Assembly: GCA_903941095.1 (NCBI GenBank) | Contig: CAJANN010000323.1 | Location: forward strand, 1-33,157 | Direction of reading: 5' to 3' | Source of the DNA: an uncultured Rhodospirillaceae bacterium | GTDB taxonomy: Bacteria > Pseudomonadota > Alphaproteobacteria > Rhodospirillales > Magnetospirillaceae | Length of the DNA: 33,157 nt | Part shown: one piece after another, positions 1-8,298 of the stretch | How the letters are laid out: the number at the start of each line of letters is the position of its first letter | Numbering within the stretch: the stretch's first letter is position 1 | Translations under genes and position numbers: made by a program | The notes under the pieces: model-generated | Told to the model about the DNA's origin: nothing | Database searches by the model: none | Seen by the model: the letters and a program-made list of their open reading frames with translations, nothing else

Positions 1-1
1 C

Positions 2-1069
2 CCGCCCCCGGTGGATGGCGGCGCGCTGGTCGGGCGGATCGAAACCGCCCTGCGGAGCCCGGCACAGCCGCCCTATGATCTGGCCGGGGCCGGACTGGCC
101 GTCGACGCCGCCGACGTCTTGTATGTCGGCCCCGACATCATCGATCCGCACAATGGCATCGCCAACGACATCGCCGGCCATCTGGAAGGAACCGCCGCCG
201 CGGCCGGCGGCCGCCTGGAGCTGTGGCTGGACGACGCCCTGGGACGGCCGATGGAATTGCGGGTTCCCGACGCGGTGATCGCCGAACGGATCGGCCTGCT
301 GCGCGACCACCTGCACAGCCGCCGCCCCGGCATCGTCATCCTGGATTGCTGCTGGTCGCCGACCGGGCGGGGACTGAACCGGGACATCATGGCGGAACTC
401 AGGCGCGAATGCGGTTTCCGCCTGGTGACGCTGTTCCGCGACGCCCTGGAGGCGGCGGTCTCGCTGCTGGAATATTGGGCCGAGATATCCGACGGCCTGC
501 TGATCTTCGATCCCCAATCGCCGGCCATCGCCGCCCTGCCCGGCCGCTGCACGGTCATCCCCGTTCCCGCCCTGCACGGCCCGTTCCGGCCGGGGCGCAA
601 TGCCGACGGCCTGCTGTTCATGGGAGGATTGGCCCAAACCCACCGCGTCATGCTGCTGGCCGCCCTGGCCGCCCACTCCATCGGCCTGCGCCTTGTGGTC
701 GGGGCCGAGCGGCGGCGGCGGTCGTCCACCGCCCAGGATTATGCGTCCCTGCTGGGACAGGCGGGCGCCGTCCTGAACATCGCCACCCACGACCATGCGG
801 AAACCCTGGTCACCGGCCGGGTCTGGGAATCCATCGCCTGCGGGGCGGTCCTGCTGGAGCAGGCGGGCAGCGGCACCCGGAAATTCTTCACGCCGTGGCG
901 CCACTATCTGCCGTGGACGCATGCCGGAGACATCGCCGCCTTCGCCGGCATCCTGGAACGGCGCAACGACCTGCGCCAGGCCATCGCCGGCCAAGCCCTG
1001 GATTTCGCCCGCCGCCATTACCCCCCCGACCGGACCTGGCGCGCAATCCTGGCCGCGGGCCTGACCTGA
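2..1069 (+). CDS. CgeB-like family 1 glycosyltransferase, partial at left edge
   Basis: Probable glycosyltransferase acting on a surface or protein-linked glycan in the cytoplasm. The reading frame is open to the left edge. A GTG at position 11 could start it, but the protein aligns over its whole visible length with the C-terminal 350 residues of the 580-residue protein at 3726-5468, so the N-terminus is probably outside the window. Blocks shared by both are IPVPALH, LVTGRVWE, an HxLPW segment after PWRH, and RHY...WRAI at the end. The Glu-containing LVTGRVWE block followed by a G-x-LLxEQ stretch fits the C-terminal donor-binding half of family 1/CgeB-type glycosyltransferases. It ends three bases before the stop of the convergent radical SAM gene. 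Donor and acceptor cannot be read from sequence. Confidence 0.75.
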   Translation, partial: PPPVDGGALVGRIETALRSPAQPPYDLAGAGLAVDAADVLYVGPDIIDPHNGIANDIAGHLEGTAAAAGGRLELWLDDALGRPMELRVPDAVIAERIGLLRDHLHSRRPGIVILDCCWSPTGRGLNRDIMAELRRECGFRLVTLFRDALEAAVSLLEYWAEISDGLLIFDPQSPAIAALPGRCTVIPVPALHGPFRPGRNADGLLFMGGLAQTHRVMLLAALAAHSIGLRLVVGAERRRRSSTAQDYASLLGQAGAVLNIATHDHAETLVTGRVWESIACGAVLLEQAGSGTRKFFTPWRHYLPWTHAGDIAAFAGILERRNDLRQAIAGQALDFARRHYPPDRTWRAILAAGLT

Positions 1070-1072
1070 ACG

Positions 1073-2743
1073 TCAGCCGGCGTCGGCCAACCGGCCATAG
1101 GGCGGGATCGTTCCGGCATCGCAGAACACCGGATGCAGCTTCAGGTCGGGACGGCCGATGCGGAACGCCGATTGCTGTCCGCATTCCGGACAAACGAAAT
1201 GGCGATAGCTGTCGATGTGTTCCTGCAGTTCGCCGTATCGCCCGTCGACGATGTCCTGGATGTCGCCGGGATAGTCCAGGACCCGGTCCGCCGCCGATTC
1301 GCAATGGGGACAAACGACCAGGACGACCAGACTGGTGCGGCGGAATTCGTCGAACGTCCCCGGCGGCTGGGAGACGAGGTAAAGCTGGGGAATGACCGAC
1401 CCCTTGGCCAATCCCGACAGGTGCTCTTTTTCCGCTTCCGCGACCAGCCGGTCGAAGGTTTCGGTGGGCATCGACGTCATGTTGTACGGGATGCGGGGAT
1501 CGCCGTAATAGACGGCCTTGTCCGGGATCAGCCCGCGCGCGGCGGCATCGTCGAAGATCGGACTGCCGGGAAACGGCTTGATGGTGCCGACATTCAGGAT
1601 CATCCGGTCCCGGTATTCCCGCGTGAAGGCCATCGTTTCGCGGATGGTTTCCTCGGTCTCGGCCGGGTCGCCGAAGATGAAGTTGCCCTGCAGCACCAGT
1701 CCGGCCCGGACCGAGGCGTCGACCGCGCTGACGATCTGCGCCTTGGTGATCTTCTTCTTCATGCTGTGCAGGACGGTGTCGCTGGCGCTTTCCAGCCCGA
1801 CTCCGACCAGGGCGCAGCCGGCATCCTTCATGTCGCGCAGCAGGTCCTCGTGGACGTCGGGCACACGCATCGAGGCCGACCACTTGAAATCGAGCTTCAG
1901 CGAGCGGATGCCGTCGCAGAACTCGCGGACCCGGGCTTCGCGGACCGAGAACAGCTCGTCGTAGACCAACAGAAAATTGAAACGGTACTTGTCGTGGAAA
2001 TATTGGATCTCGGCCAGGACGTCGGGAATGGGGCGCTGCTTATAGACGGACCCGGTCGAGTGGAAGCAGAAGGTGCAGCGGAACGGACACGAGCGCCCGG
2101 CACTGATGGGGAAGACCCGGGGTCTGGGCTGGTAGGCGGTCAGATGCCAGGCATGGGCGTGGCCGCTGGCCTGAAAGAAATCCTCGATGCCCAGGGCATC
2201 GTAGGACGGGCGGGCATAGTCGGGCAGTTGCTTGCTTTCCGGACGGGAGAGATTGAAAACCGCCTGTCCGTCCCGCCAGAAGCCCAGCCCCAGGATGTGC
2301 TCGAAACCGCCGCCGGCCTGCAGCGCCGCCAGCAGCTCGACCACCGGGATCTCGGCGTCGCCGCTGATCGAGAAATCCGGCTTCAGGTCCGCCATGACGT
2401 AGCTGCGGTCCGAGGTGACGATTCCCCCGCCCAGCACGACGGGAATTTGCGGCGCCAGACGGCGGCAGGCGGCGATGGCGTGGCTGATGAACAGGTAATC
2501 GGCCGACAATCCGCCCAGGCAGATGATTTCGGGGCGGCATTCGGCGATGGAGCGGGCCAGCGCCCGGAACAGCAGGGACGGCCCGTCCCCCTTGGTCAGG
2601 GCATAGGACATGTTGCAGCCGAACACTTGGTGCCCGGCCGCTTCCAGCGCACCGGCGACATAGGCCGGTCCCTGCGGAAAAATCTCGGGACGGGACGAGG
2701 TGCCGGGATAGCCGAACTTGGTGACGACGATCAGAGCCCGCAT
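1073..2743 (-). CDS. B12-binding radical SAM enzyme with C-terminal Cys-pair domain
   Basis: Predicted cobalamin-binding-domain radical SAM enzyme of 556 residues. The chosen start is the ATG at 2743, preceded by a GGGGAGCGG ribosome site; upstream in-frame codons lie in poor-quality sequence. Residues about 1-180 form a B12-binding-like Rossmann domain (MRALIVVTKFGYPG at the start, LGGG near 104-107). The radical SAM cluster motif CPFRCTFC has cysteines C219, C223 and C226, and downstream are the GLES and GNFIFGDP motifs usual for this superfamily. The last 90 residues carry CPHC and CPEC pairs, which look like a zinc-ribbon or extra cluster site. It is last in a leftward run of glycosyltransferase genes, 41 bases after the preceding gene. 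Members of the superfamily do methylations, ring rearrangements and C-C bond chemistry; its substrate here is unknown, perhaps the sugar or lipid built by its neighbours. Confidence 0.85.
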   Translation of the reverse strand: MRALIVVTKFGYPGTSSRPEIFPQGPAYVAGALEAAGHQVFGCNMSYALTKGDGPSLLFRALARSIAECRPEIICLGGLSADYLFISHAIAACRRLAPQIPVVLGGGIVTSDRSYVMADLKPDFSISGDAEIPVVELLAALQAGGGFEHILGLGFWRDGQAVFNLSRPESKQLPDYARPSYDALGIEDFFQASGHAHAWHLTAYQPRPRVFPISAGRSCPFRCTFCFHSTGSVYKQRPIPDVLAEIQYFHDKYRFNFLLVYDELFSVREARVREFCDGIRSLKLDFKWSASMRVPDVHEDLLRDMKDAGCALVGVGLESASDTVLHSMKKKITKAQIVSAVDASVRAGLVLQGNFIFGDPAETEETIRETMAFTREYRDRMILNVGTIKPFPGSPIFDDAAARGLIPDKAVYYGDPRIPYNMTSMPTETFDRLVAEAEKEHLSGLAKGSVIPQLYLVSQPPGTFDEFRRTSLVVLVVCPHCESAADRVLDYPGDIQDIVDGRYGELQEHIDSYRHFVCPECGQQSAFRIGRPDLKLHPVFCDAGTIPPYGRLADAG

Positions 2744-2784
2744 TGCTTTCCGCTCCCCTGCGGCAGGACAACAGACATGGCGGC

Positions 2785-3684
2785 CTAGAAACCGCCGGCC
2801 GAGGCCTCCAGAATGGCGGCGACGGCCTGGGTCACATCGGTTTCGCGCCGGAACCGCTGGTGGTTGAGCGCCCCCATCCCGGCGGTGCCGCCGCGGACGA
2901 TGGTTTCGATGCATATCTCGTGGAGATAGTCCGGCTCGACGACTTCGATATATGGGTCCAGCACGGAATCATCCTCGCATTTCTCGGAACTCACGAAGGA
3001 TTGGGCCATCAGATGGTGATGGATGCGCGAAATGGACGGCGACGGCCAGTTGGGCTCCTGCCGCAGGGCCAGGCAGATTTTCGAGCGCGATATCGCCTCG
3101 TTGCGGATGAAGTTCGATACTCCGGGGTCAAGGCTTACGCAATTGAAGCGTGCCGAGGACAATCTATCCATGATGGACTGCCTATATTCCGTCATGGACC
3201 CTGAAAAAAAGAAATCGATGTCACGATCGCACTCGTCAATGTAATCAAAACCATAATACCCGTCAACGTATCCGTGCGGCAGGCAGAATACATTTTCAAT
3301 GCCAAACGTGTACTTATATTGATCAACTTGCTGCGGCAACATGCACCATACGGCCTCGACCGACCTTGAAATTCGCCTCAAACATGTGAAGCGGGCCTGC
3401 TTTTCGATAAAAGGGGCCGTGGCGCCGGGCCAATAGCCTTCGGGCGAGACATTCTCCGTAGCCACCAGGATCAAGGGGGGACGAGGCTGCAACCTGTTCA
3501 GAACGATGTCTTCAAAAGGATCGCAGAAGCCGTCTATCAGAATGTTGATCTTGTCCATGACGGGAATCGGCGACAGGCTGGTCCGGTGTCCGGCCGATTC
3601 GACGCACGCCTTCACATAGGTGATGATCCCCTCGACGCCGACGGGATTGGTTCCGTGATTGCCGTAAACGATGTTGAACTTCAT
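2785..3684 (-). CDS. small glycosyltransferase-like protein, AT-rich gene
   Basis: Protein of 299 residues starting MKFNIVYGNHG at an ATG on 3684; a longer frame exists upstream but the Met-Lys-Phe start matches its paralogue at 7301-8197 (MLFNVYLKNHH). The two share a layout: a β-strand start with an N/H-rich loop, a central hydrophobic-F-x-SG/YGK strand followed by YR, and an ISRS-K/T-x-x-L-x-LR block followed by a P-S-x-S-RI segment, as in the C-terminal half of GT-B glycosyltransferases of the CgeB type. It sits 41 bases downstream of one glycosyltransferase gene and 41 upstream of the radical SAM gene, so it is probably co-transcribed. Base composition is odd: the line 3241-3300 counts to about 42% GC while neighbouring genes count near 70%, which suggests recent acquisition. 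Donor and acceptor are not known. Confidence 0.7.
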   Translation of the reverse strand: MKFNIVYGNHGTNPVGVEGIITYVKACVESAGHRTSLSPIPVMDKINILIDGFCDPFEDIVLNRLQPRPPLILVATENVSPEGYWPGATAPFIEKQARFTCLRRISRSVEAVWCMLPQQVDQYKYTFGIENVFCLPHGYVDGYYGFDYIDECDRDIDFFFSGSMTEYRQSIMDRLSSARFNCVSLDPGVSNFIRNEAISRSKICLALRQEPNWPSPSISRIHHHLMAQSFVSSEKCEDDSVLDPYIEVVEPDYLHEICIETIVRGGTAGMGALNHQRFRRETDVTQAVAAILEASAGGF

Positions 3685-3725
3685 GTGCCGCTCGCATTTT
3701 CCGCCGCGCCGGACCGGCACGACCG

Positions 3726-5468
3726 TCAGGTCAGCCGCAATCCGTGGCTGATGATAGCCCGCCAAACCTTATCGATCCCGTAATGGCGCAAGGCCCAGGC
3801 CCGGGCTTCGGCGGCGATCCGGGCGCGCAGGTCTTCGTGCCGGGCCAGGACCCGCCAGCGGCGGATGATGTCGGCCGGCTCGCTCCACGGCAGGAAATGG
3901 CGCCAGGGGGCGAAGAAACTGGCCGTGCCGTCGTGCATCTGCTCCACCAGCAGGCTTCCCGTCGCGATGGTTTCCCACACCCGCCCGGTCACCAGCCGGC
4001 CGCCTTCGCCGGTGCCGTGGGCGGCGACGTTCAGGACCGACCGCCCCGCCGCCAGCAGGCGGGCATAGGCCTGATGGTCCGGGGCGATCCTGGCCCGGGC
4101 CGGGCCGATCACCATTTCCAGGCCGATGTCGGCGGCGGCCAGACCGGCCAGCAGGCAGGACCGATGCGGACTGAAGGTACTGCCGACGAAGACCAGTCCG
4201 CCGGTCGGCGGCTGCGCCGCCGGAACGAAGGGCGGATGCAGGGCCGGCACCGGAATGGCCAGGGAACGGGCGGCGATGTCGGCATGGGCCGGCGAGGAGA
4301 ACACGTAGGAGCGGGGGTCGAACAGCAGCAGCCCGTCGGCCACCGATGCCCACAGCTGCAACTGCCGGTCCAGCGCCTTCAGTCCGTCGCGGACCACATG
4401 CAGCAGCCGGAACCCGAATTGCGCCTTCAGCCGGCGCAGATCCTCGATGGTGAAGGTCCGCCCGCCCGGCATGACCTGGACGTCGTACATGACGATCTCG
4501 GGGCGCAGACGGTCCAGTTCGGCGACGAAGGCGTCGCGCCGCCGCGCCGCTTCGGCATCGGGACAGCGCGGCCCCGGCCGGTCGGCCAGGACCGAGTCCA
4601 GCCGGATCGTCAGGTTGCCGCCGGCGGCAGCGGCGGCAGCGGCAAAATGCTCGGCCATGTCGTTCGAGGTGAACAGCCCGCCCGCCGGCTCGGCCCCCAG
4701 ATACAGGACCGGCACGCCGGCAAGGCCCCGGCCGCAATCGGGCAGGGGATGGACCGGCAGCTCGTTGTCGGGCAGGGAAAAGGCGTGTTCGACCTGCCCC
4801 AGGACATCGGCTTCGGCGGCGGCATCGTCGGGGGGAAGGCCGGTCCAGTCGCCGATCATGTCCGAGATGGGCGGCCAACTGCGCCACAAATCCAGCAGGA
4901 ACCCCGAGGCCCGCCCGACGTCGCCGGCCTCCATCAGGGTCTCGGCGGCCCGCAGGCCGGGCTGCCGTGCCTCGCCGCGGTGCTTGATCCACTGCAGCGC
5001 GAACAGCGCCCCCAGATCGGGATGATCCCCCCGCCGGCACAACGCCACGAAATCCTCGTGGGGCTGGTCCCACGGCAGGTGGTTGAGCAGCAGGCCGGCG
5101 GCGTCGACCAGCGCCTCGCGGCGCAAGAGGCCGAGCGCCAGATCGAAATGCAGCGACAGGACGACCGCCCGGCAATCGCCGGGAAGCAGCGGCGCCAGAC
5201 GCAGCCGCGCCGCGTCGTCCAGACCGGCCTGGAACTCGGCCTCGGCCAGGGCCAGACGCAGCCCGGCATGACCGGGAAACAGGTCAAGCCCCTGGCGCAG
5301 CGCCGGAACGGCCCCTTCGTCCATCAGACCGTCGCCGGCCAGCGCCGCCGCCAGCTCAAGCCACGCATCCGGTGCGCCCCCGTCCGCGCCCCCGGCCAGG
5401 ACCGCCGCGGCCCGGCCCGAGCGGCCCGGACCCACGCTTGCCGCGAACCAGTCCCGCGGCCGGATCAT
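3726..5468 (-). CDS. glycosyltransferase with TPR-like N-terminus and CgeB-like C-terminus
   Basis: Protein of 580 residues. The ATG at 5468 overlaps the stop of the upstream gene in an ATGA arrangement, so the two are translationally coupled. Residues about 1-200 are Ala/Leu-rich helical pairs resembling degenerate TPR repeats. Residues about 215-580 are homologous to the gene at the left edge and carry IPVPALH, LVTGRVWE and the terminal RHY...WRAI block of family 1/CgeB-type glycosyltransferases. Predicted to be cytosolic, with no signal peptide. The partner upstream is another TPR-glycosyltransferase fusion, an arrangement often met in loci that glycosylate flagellin, S-layer or O-antigen. 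Which of these applies cannot be said from the window. Confidence 0.78.
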   Translation of the reverse strand: MIRPRDWFAASVGPGRSGRAAAVLAGGADGGAPDAWLELAAALAGDGLMDEGAVPALRQGLDLFPGHAGLRLALAEAEFQAGLDDAARLRLAPLLPGDCRAVVLSLHFDLALGLLRREALVDAAGLLLNHLPWDQPHEDFVALCRRGDHPDLGALFALQWIKHRGEARQPGLRAAETLMEAGDVGRASGFLLDLWRSWPPISDMIGDWTGLPPDDAAAEADVLGQVEHAFSLPDNELPVHPLPDCGRGLAGVPVLYLGAEPAGGLFTSNDMAEHFAAAAAAAGGNLTIRLDSVLADRPGPRCPDAEAARRRDAFVAELDRLRPEIVMYDVQVMPGGRTFTIEDLRRLKAQFGFRLLHVVRDGLKALDRQLQLWASVADGLLLFDPRSYVFSSPAHADIAARSLAIPVPALHPPFVPAAQPPTGGLVFVGSTFSPHRSCLLAGLAAADIGLEMVIGPARARIAPDHQAYARLLAAGRSVLNVAAHGTGEGGRLVTGRVWETIATGSLLVEQMHDGTASFFAPWRHFLPWSEPADIIRRWRVLARHEDLRARIAAEARAWALRHYGIDKVWRAIISHGLRLT

Positions 5469-7231
5469 TCCGCCCCGGTTCCGGGCGTTCCGGCCAGCCG
5501 GCCCAGGTCGGCCGCCACCCGCCGCAGCAATCCGCCCCAATCGCCGCCGACCGTCTGCCGGAACAGCTTCGCCGCCGGATACCAGGGGCTGTCGCCGCGC
5601 TCCAGCATCCACAGAAAGCCGTTGCTGGGGCGCGACAGCAGCACCCAGGCCGGCTTGCCCAGCGCACCGGCCAGATGGACCACGCCGGTATCGACGGAAA
5701 TCAGCAGGTCCAGGGCGGCGATGGCGGCGGCGGTGTCGGCGAAGTCGCCCAGGCGTGGCGACAGGTCGGTGACGCCATCGCCCAGATCGGCCACCTGCCC
5801 GGCCTGGGGGCCGACCTGCAGGGCATAGAAGCGACAGCCGGGAACCGCCAGAAGCGGCTGGAAATCGGCGGCCCGGCACGACCGCACGCGGTTGTCGCGC
5901 CGGCTTTCCCCGCCGGCCCAGACGATCCCGACCTTCAGTCCGGCGGCGGCGGCGACATCGGAGAAATCGGCGGCGACAGCCGGCACCGACAGGTAGGGCC
6001 GGTCCGGCGCCACTTCGGCCAGGGTCAGCCCCAGGCGGTGCGGCAGGCTCATCATCGGCAGGTGCAGGTCGGTCCCGGGCAGCGGCTGCCCCAGCGGCAC
6101 GATTTCGACGCGCGGGTCCAGGACCGAGAACAGACGGGCCAGCCCCTGGCGGCATTCGAACACCACCCTGGCCCCACGGTCGGCCAGCCGGGGTATGAAG
6201 CGGCTGAACTGGATGGCGTCGCCGAACCCCTGTTCGGCATGAACCAGCAGCGACCGTCCGGCCAGATCCTCGCCCTGCCAGAGCGGCCGGCCGAAATCCC
6301 GGACGAAGGGGGCGAAGGTCGGCATCTTCCAGCGCCATTCATAGTCGACCCATCCTTCGGCGAACCGACCGGCCTGCAACAGGATCAAGGCCAGATTCCA
6401 GTGCAGGTCGGGCTCGTCGGGCATGCGCTCCAGGAAGCTGCGCAGCACCTGTTCGGCTTCGTCCAGGCGCTCCAGGTCCTTCAGGGCGCTGGACAGGTTG
6501 ACGGCGGCGGACAGGTAGTCGGGAGCCAGGGCCAGGGCGTCGCGGAAAGCCTGGACCGCCTCGTCGCCGCGGCCCAGGGACGCCAGGGCGTTGCCCAGGT
6601 TGTAATATTTCATCGCCGAAGGATCGAGCTGGATGGCCCGCCGGTAGATTCCCACCGCCTCGCCCGCTTCGCCGGCGGCGACGCGGGCATTGGCCAAATT
6701 GTACCAGGCCTCGGCATAGTCCGGCCGCAGGGCGATGGCCTTGTGGTAGCTCTCGGCCGCCTCGAACGGGCTGTCCAGGGCCAGCAGGGCATTGCCGAAA
6801 TTGTTGTGCCCTTCGGGCAGGGCGCCGTCGATGACGATGGCGTTGACCGCGGCATTGGCCGCGTCGTCGTGGCGCCCCAGCGAACACAGGGCGTTGGACA
6901 AATTGCTGTAGGCCTCGGCGCATTGGGGGTTGAGGGCGATGGCCCGCTGAAAGCAGCCGACCGCATCCTCCAGCTGGCCGCCGGCCTGACAGGCGTTGCC
7001 CAGGCTGACATAGGGGGCGAACCAGTCGGGCTGGGCGACGACGGCCTGCCGGGCCAGATCGGCGGCGAACGCCGCATCGCCGGCCGCCAGGACCAGCACG
7101 CTCATCAGATGCAGGGCGTCGGGATGGTCCGGCTGGCATTCCAGCACACGGCGATAGCAGCGCGCCGCATCACCGGACCGGCCGGCCGCATGATGCGCCA
7201 TCCCCGCCCGCACTTCCGCATCGACATCCAT
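5465..7231 (-). CDS. TPR protein with GT9/heptosyltransferase-like C-terminal domain
   Basis: Protein of 588 residues. The start chosen is the ATG at 7231, preceded by GAGGA at good spacing; a GTG at 7276 would add 15 residues. About eight consecutive TPR units fill residues 5-300, with classic phrases such as AYSNLSNALCSLGR, AWYNLANA and YYNLGNALASLGR. After a linker (WQGEDL, EQGFGDAIQFSRF near residue 360) comes a GT9-like or O-GlcNAc-transferase-like fold with GIVWAGG and DLLISVDTGVVHLAGALG near 505-525. In this family the TPR part usually binds the protein or glycan acceptor and the C-terminal part transfers the sugar. It overlaps the next gene by four bases. Good candidate for protein O-glycosylation, but the acceptor is not shown. 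Confidence 0.85.
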   Translation of the reverse strand: MDVDAEVRAGMAHHAAGRSGDAARCYRRVLECQPDHPDALHLMSVLVLAAGDAAFAADLARQAVVAQPDWFAPYVSLGNACQAGGQLEDAVGCFQRAIALNPQCAEAYSNLSNALCSLGRHDDAANAAVNAIVIDGALPEGHNNFGNALLALDSPFEAAESYHKAIALRPDYAEAWYNLANARVAAGEAGEAVGIYRRAIQLDPSAMKYYNLGNALASLGRGDEAVQAFRDALALAPDYLSAAVNLSSALKDLERLDEAEQVLRSFLERMPDEPDLHWNLALILLQAGRFAEGWVDYEWRWKMPTFAPFVRDFGRPLWQGEDLAGRSLLVHAEQGFGDAIQFSRFIPRLADRGARVVFECRQGLARLFSVLDPRVEIVPLGQPLPGTDLHLPMMSLPHRLGLTLAEVAPDRPYLSVPAVAADFSDVAAAAGLKVGIVWAGGESRRDNRVRSCRAADFQPLLAVPGCRFYALQVGPQAGQVADLGDGVTDLSPRLGDFADTAAAIAALDLLISVDTGVVHLAGALGKPAWVLLSRPSNGFLWMLERGDSPWYPAAKLFRQTVGGDWGGLLRRVAADLGRLAGTPGTGAE

Positions 7232-7300
7232 GATCACATCCTCGAACCAGTCGCCATTCAGACTTAGACCATGCACGCCCCCCTTGCCGCAACTGCCAGA

Positions 7301-8197
7301 TCAACCGGGAATCGTCGGCAACAGGGCCTCGATATTGGCGCGCATCGAGGTTTCTGCGGCGAACAGGCCGCGCTTTTCACCGGCCAGGGCGGCGGCATGT
7401 CCGGGGTCGGCGGCCAGGGCGGCGCAGGTATCGGCCAGTTCCGCCAGCGGAATCGCCACGGTGTAGCGGTACAGGGGCGCCAGCCGGGTGCGGTCGAAAT
7501 CCTCGGCGACCACCAGGCTGCCGTTGTGGATGGCCGCGCAGATCCGCGACGGCGACATGTAGCGGACCACCGTGCCGCGCCGCATGTCCAGCACCATTGT
7601 GCTGCGCGAGATCATGTTGTAGCGCAGATATTCCGGCATGTCGCCGAAGGTCCCCTGGACCTCGACCCCCCGCGTGATCAGGTCGTGCACCACCGGCGCC
7701 CGGTAGCGGTTGAGCTTGCCGTACAGCAGCACGTCCAGCGTCCGGTGTTCGGCGGCGGCCCGTTCCAGGGCGGGGCAATGACCGAAAGGCAGGAAATGGG
7801 CGGTCATGCGGCCATCGAGGATGCGGTTGTATTCCTCGGGCGGGACGATGGTCCAGATGAAGTCGAAGGTGGTGAAAACCTGACGCAGATGGTCCAGGCG
7901 GCGCTGGTCCCCCACCTCGCCCATCGAAATGGTGTCGGCCAGATCCTCGGTTCCGATCAGGCCCAGCAGCAGGTCGTCGCCCAGGCGGGCCTTGGCGCCC
8001 CGCAGTTCGGAAATCAGATTGAGGTCGGGAAAGTATTCGAACAGCAGGTTGACCCACGGCCTGGGCATCAGCTTTCCGTATTCGAACTGGATCTGATGGC
8101 CGCCCTCGACCAGACCGGCGGCAATGGGGCGGATGATGTCCTCAAGGCTGCCCACGCCCGTCAGGTGATGGTTCTTCAGATAGACGTTGAACAGCAT
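7301..8197 (-). CDS. small glycosyltransferase-like protein
   Basis: Protein of 298 residues beginning MLFNVYLKNHH at an ATG on 8197, preceded by a strong GGGGGAAGG ribosome site. The reading frame continues upstream but lies antisense to the divergent TPR gene there. The C-terminal half holds LLYGKLNRYR, ISRSTMVLDMRRG, SPSRICAA and VAEDFDR, a layout like CgeB-type GT-B glycosyltransferases, and it is a diverged paralogue of the gene at 2785-3684. It is first in the leftward run that ends with the B12 radical SAM gene, so its promoter must lie in the 101-base divergent gap with the TPR gene at 8299. No signal peptide or membrane segment is visible. Substrates unknown. Confidence 0.7.
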   Translation of the reverse strand: MLFNVYLKNHHLTGVGSLEDIIRPIAAGLVEGGHQIQFEYGKLMPRPWVNLLFEYFPDLNLISELRGAKARLGDDLLLGLIGTEDLADTISMGEVGDQRRLDHLRQVFTTFDFIWTIVPPEEYNRILDGRMTAHFLPFGHCPALERAAAEHRTLDVLLYGKLNRYRAPVVHDLITRGVEVQGTFGDMPEYLRYNMISRSTMVLDMRRGTVVRYMSPSRICAAIHNGSLVVAEDFDRTRLAPLYRYTVAIPLAELADTCAALAADPGHAAALAGEKRGLFAAETSMRANIEALLPTIPG

Positions 8198-8298
8198 TGC
8201 CTTCCCCCCGGGCCGGATCCCTTGCGGGGCAGCATAGCATGGCGGCGGCGCCCTAAAAATGTGCTGCGGGCACGGGGGAAACATGGTGCAATCACGCC
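8198..8298. promoter_or_regulatory. divergent intergenic region, presumed two-way promoter
   Basis: This 101-base gap separates the starts of two oppositely directed genes and must hold the start signals of both. The leftward gene has a clear GGGGGAAGG ribosome site next to its ATG. The rightward gene has only a distant GGGGGAAA about 20 bases before its ATG. I cannot point to convincing -35/-10 pairs; a short AT-rich patch (cctaaaaatg) lies near 8251-8260. Confidence 0.35.

Noticed and set aside
1133-2788. Long + strand frame opposite the B12 radical SAM gene
   Set aside because: Shadow frame. Composition (Asp/Gly/Gln-rich, low-complexity) does not look like a protein, and the minus strand carries the radical SAM motif.
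3744-5828. Very long open frame (about 690 codons) on the + strand opposite the TPR-glycosyltransferase genes
   Set aside because: High-GC genes leave long open antisense frames. The translation is Gln/Gly/Arg-rich without family motifs, while the minus strand has clear glycosyltransferase and TPR motifs.
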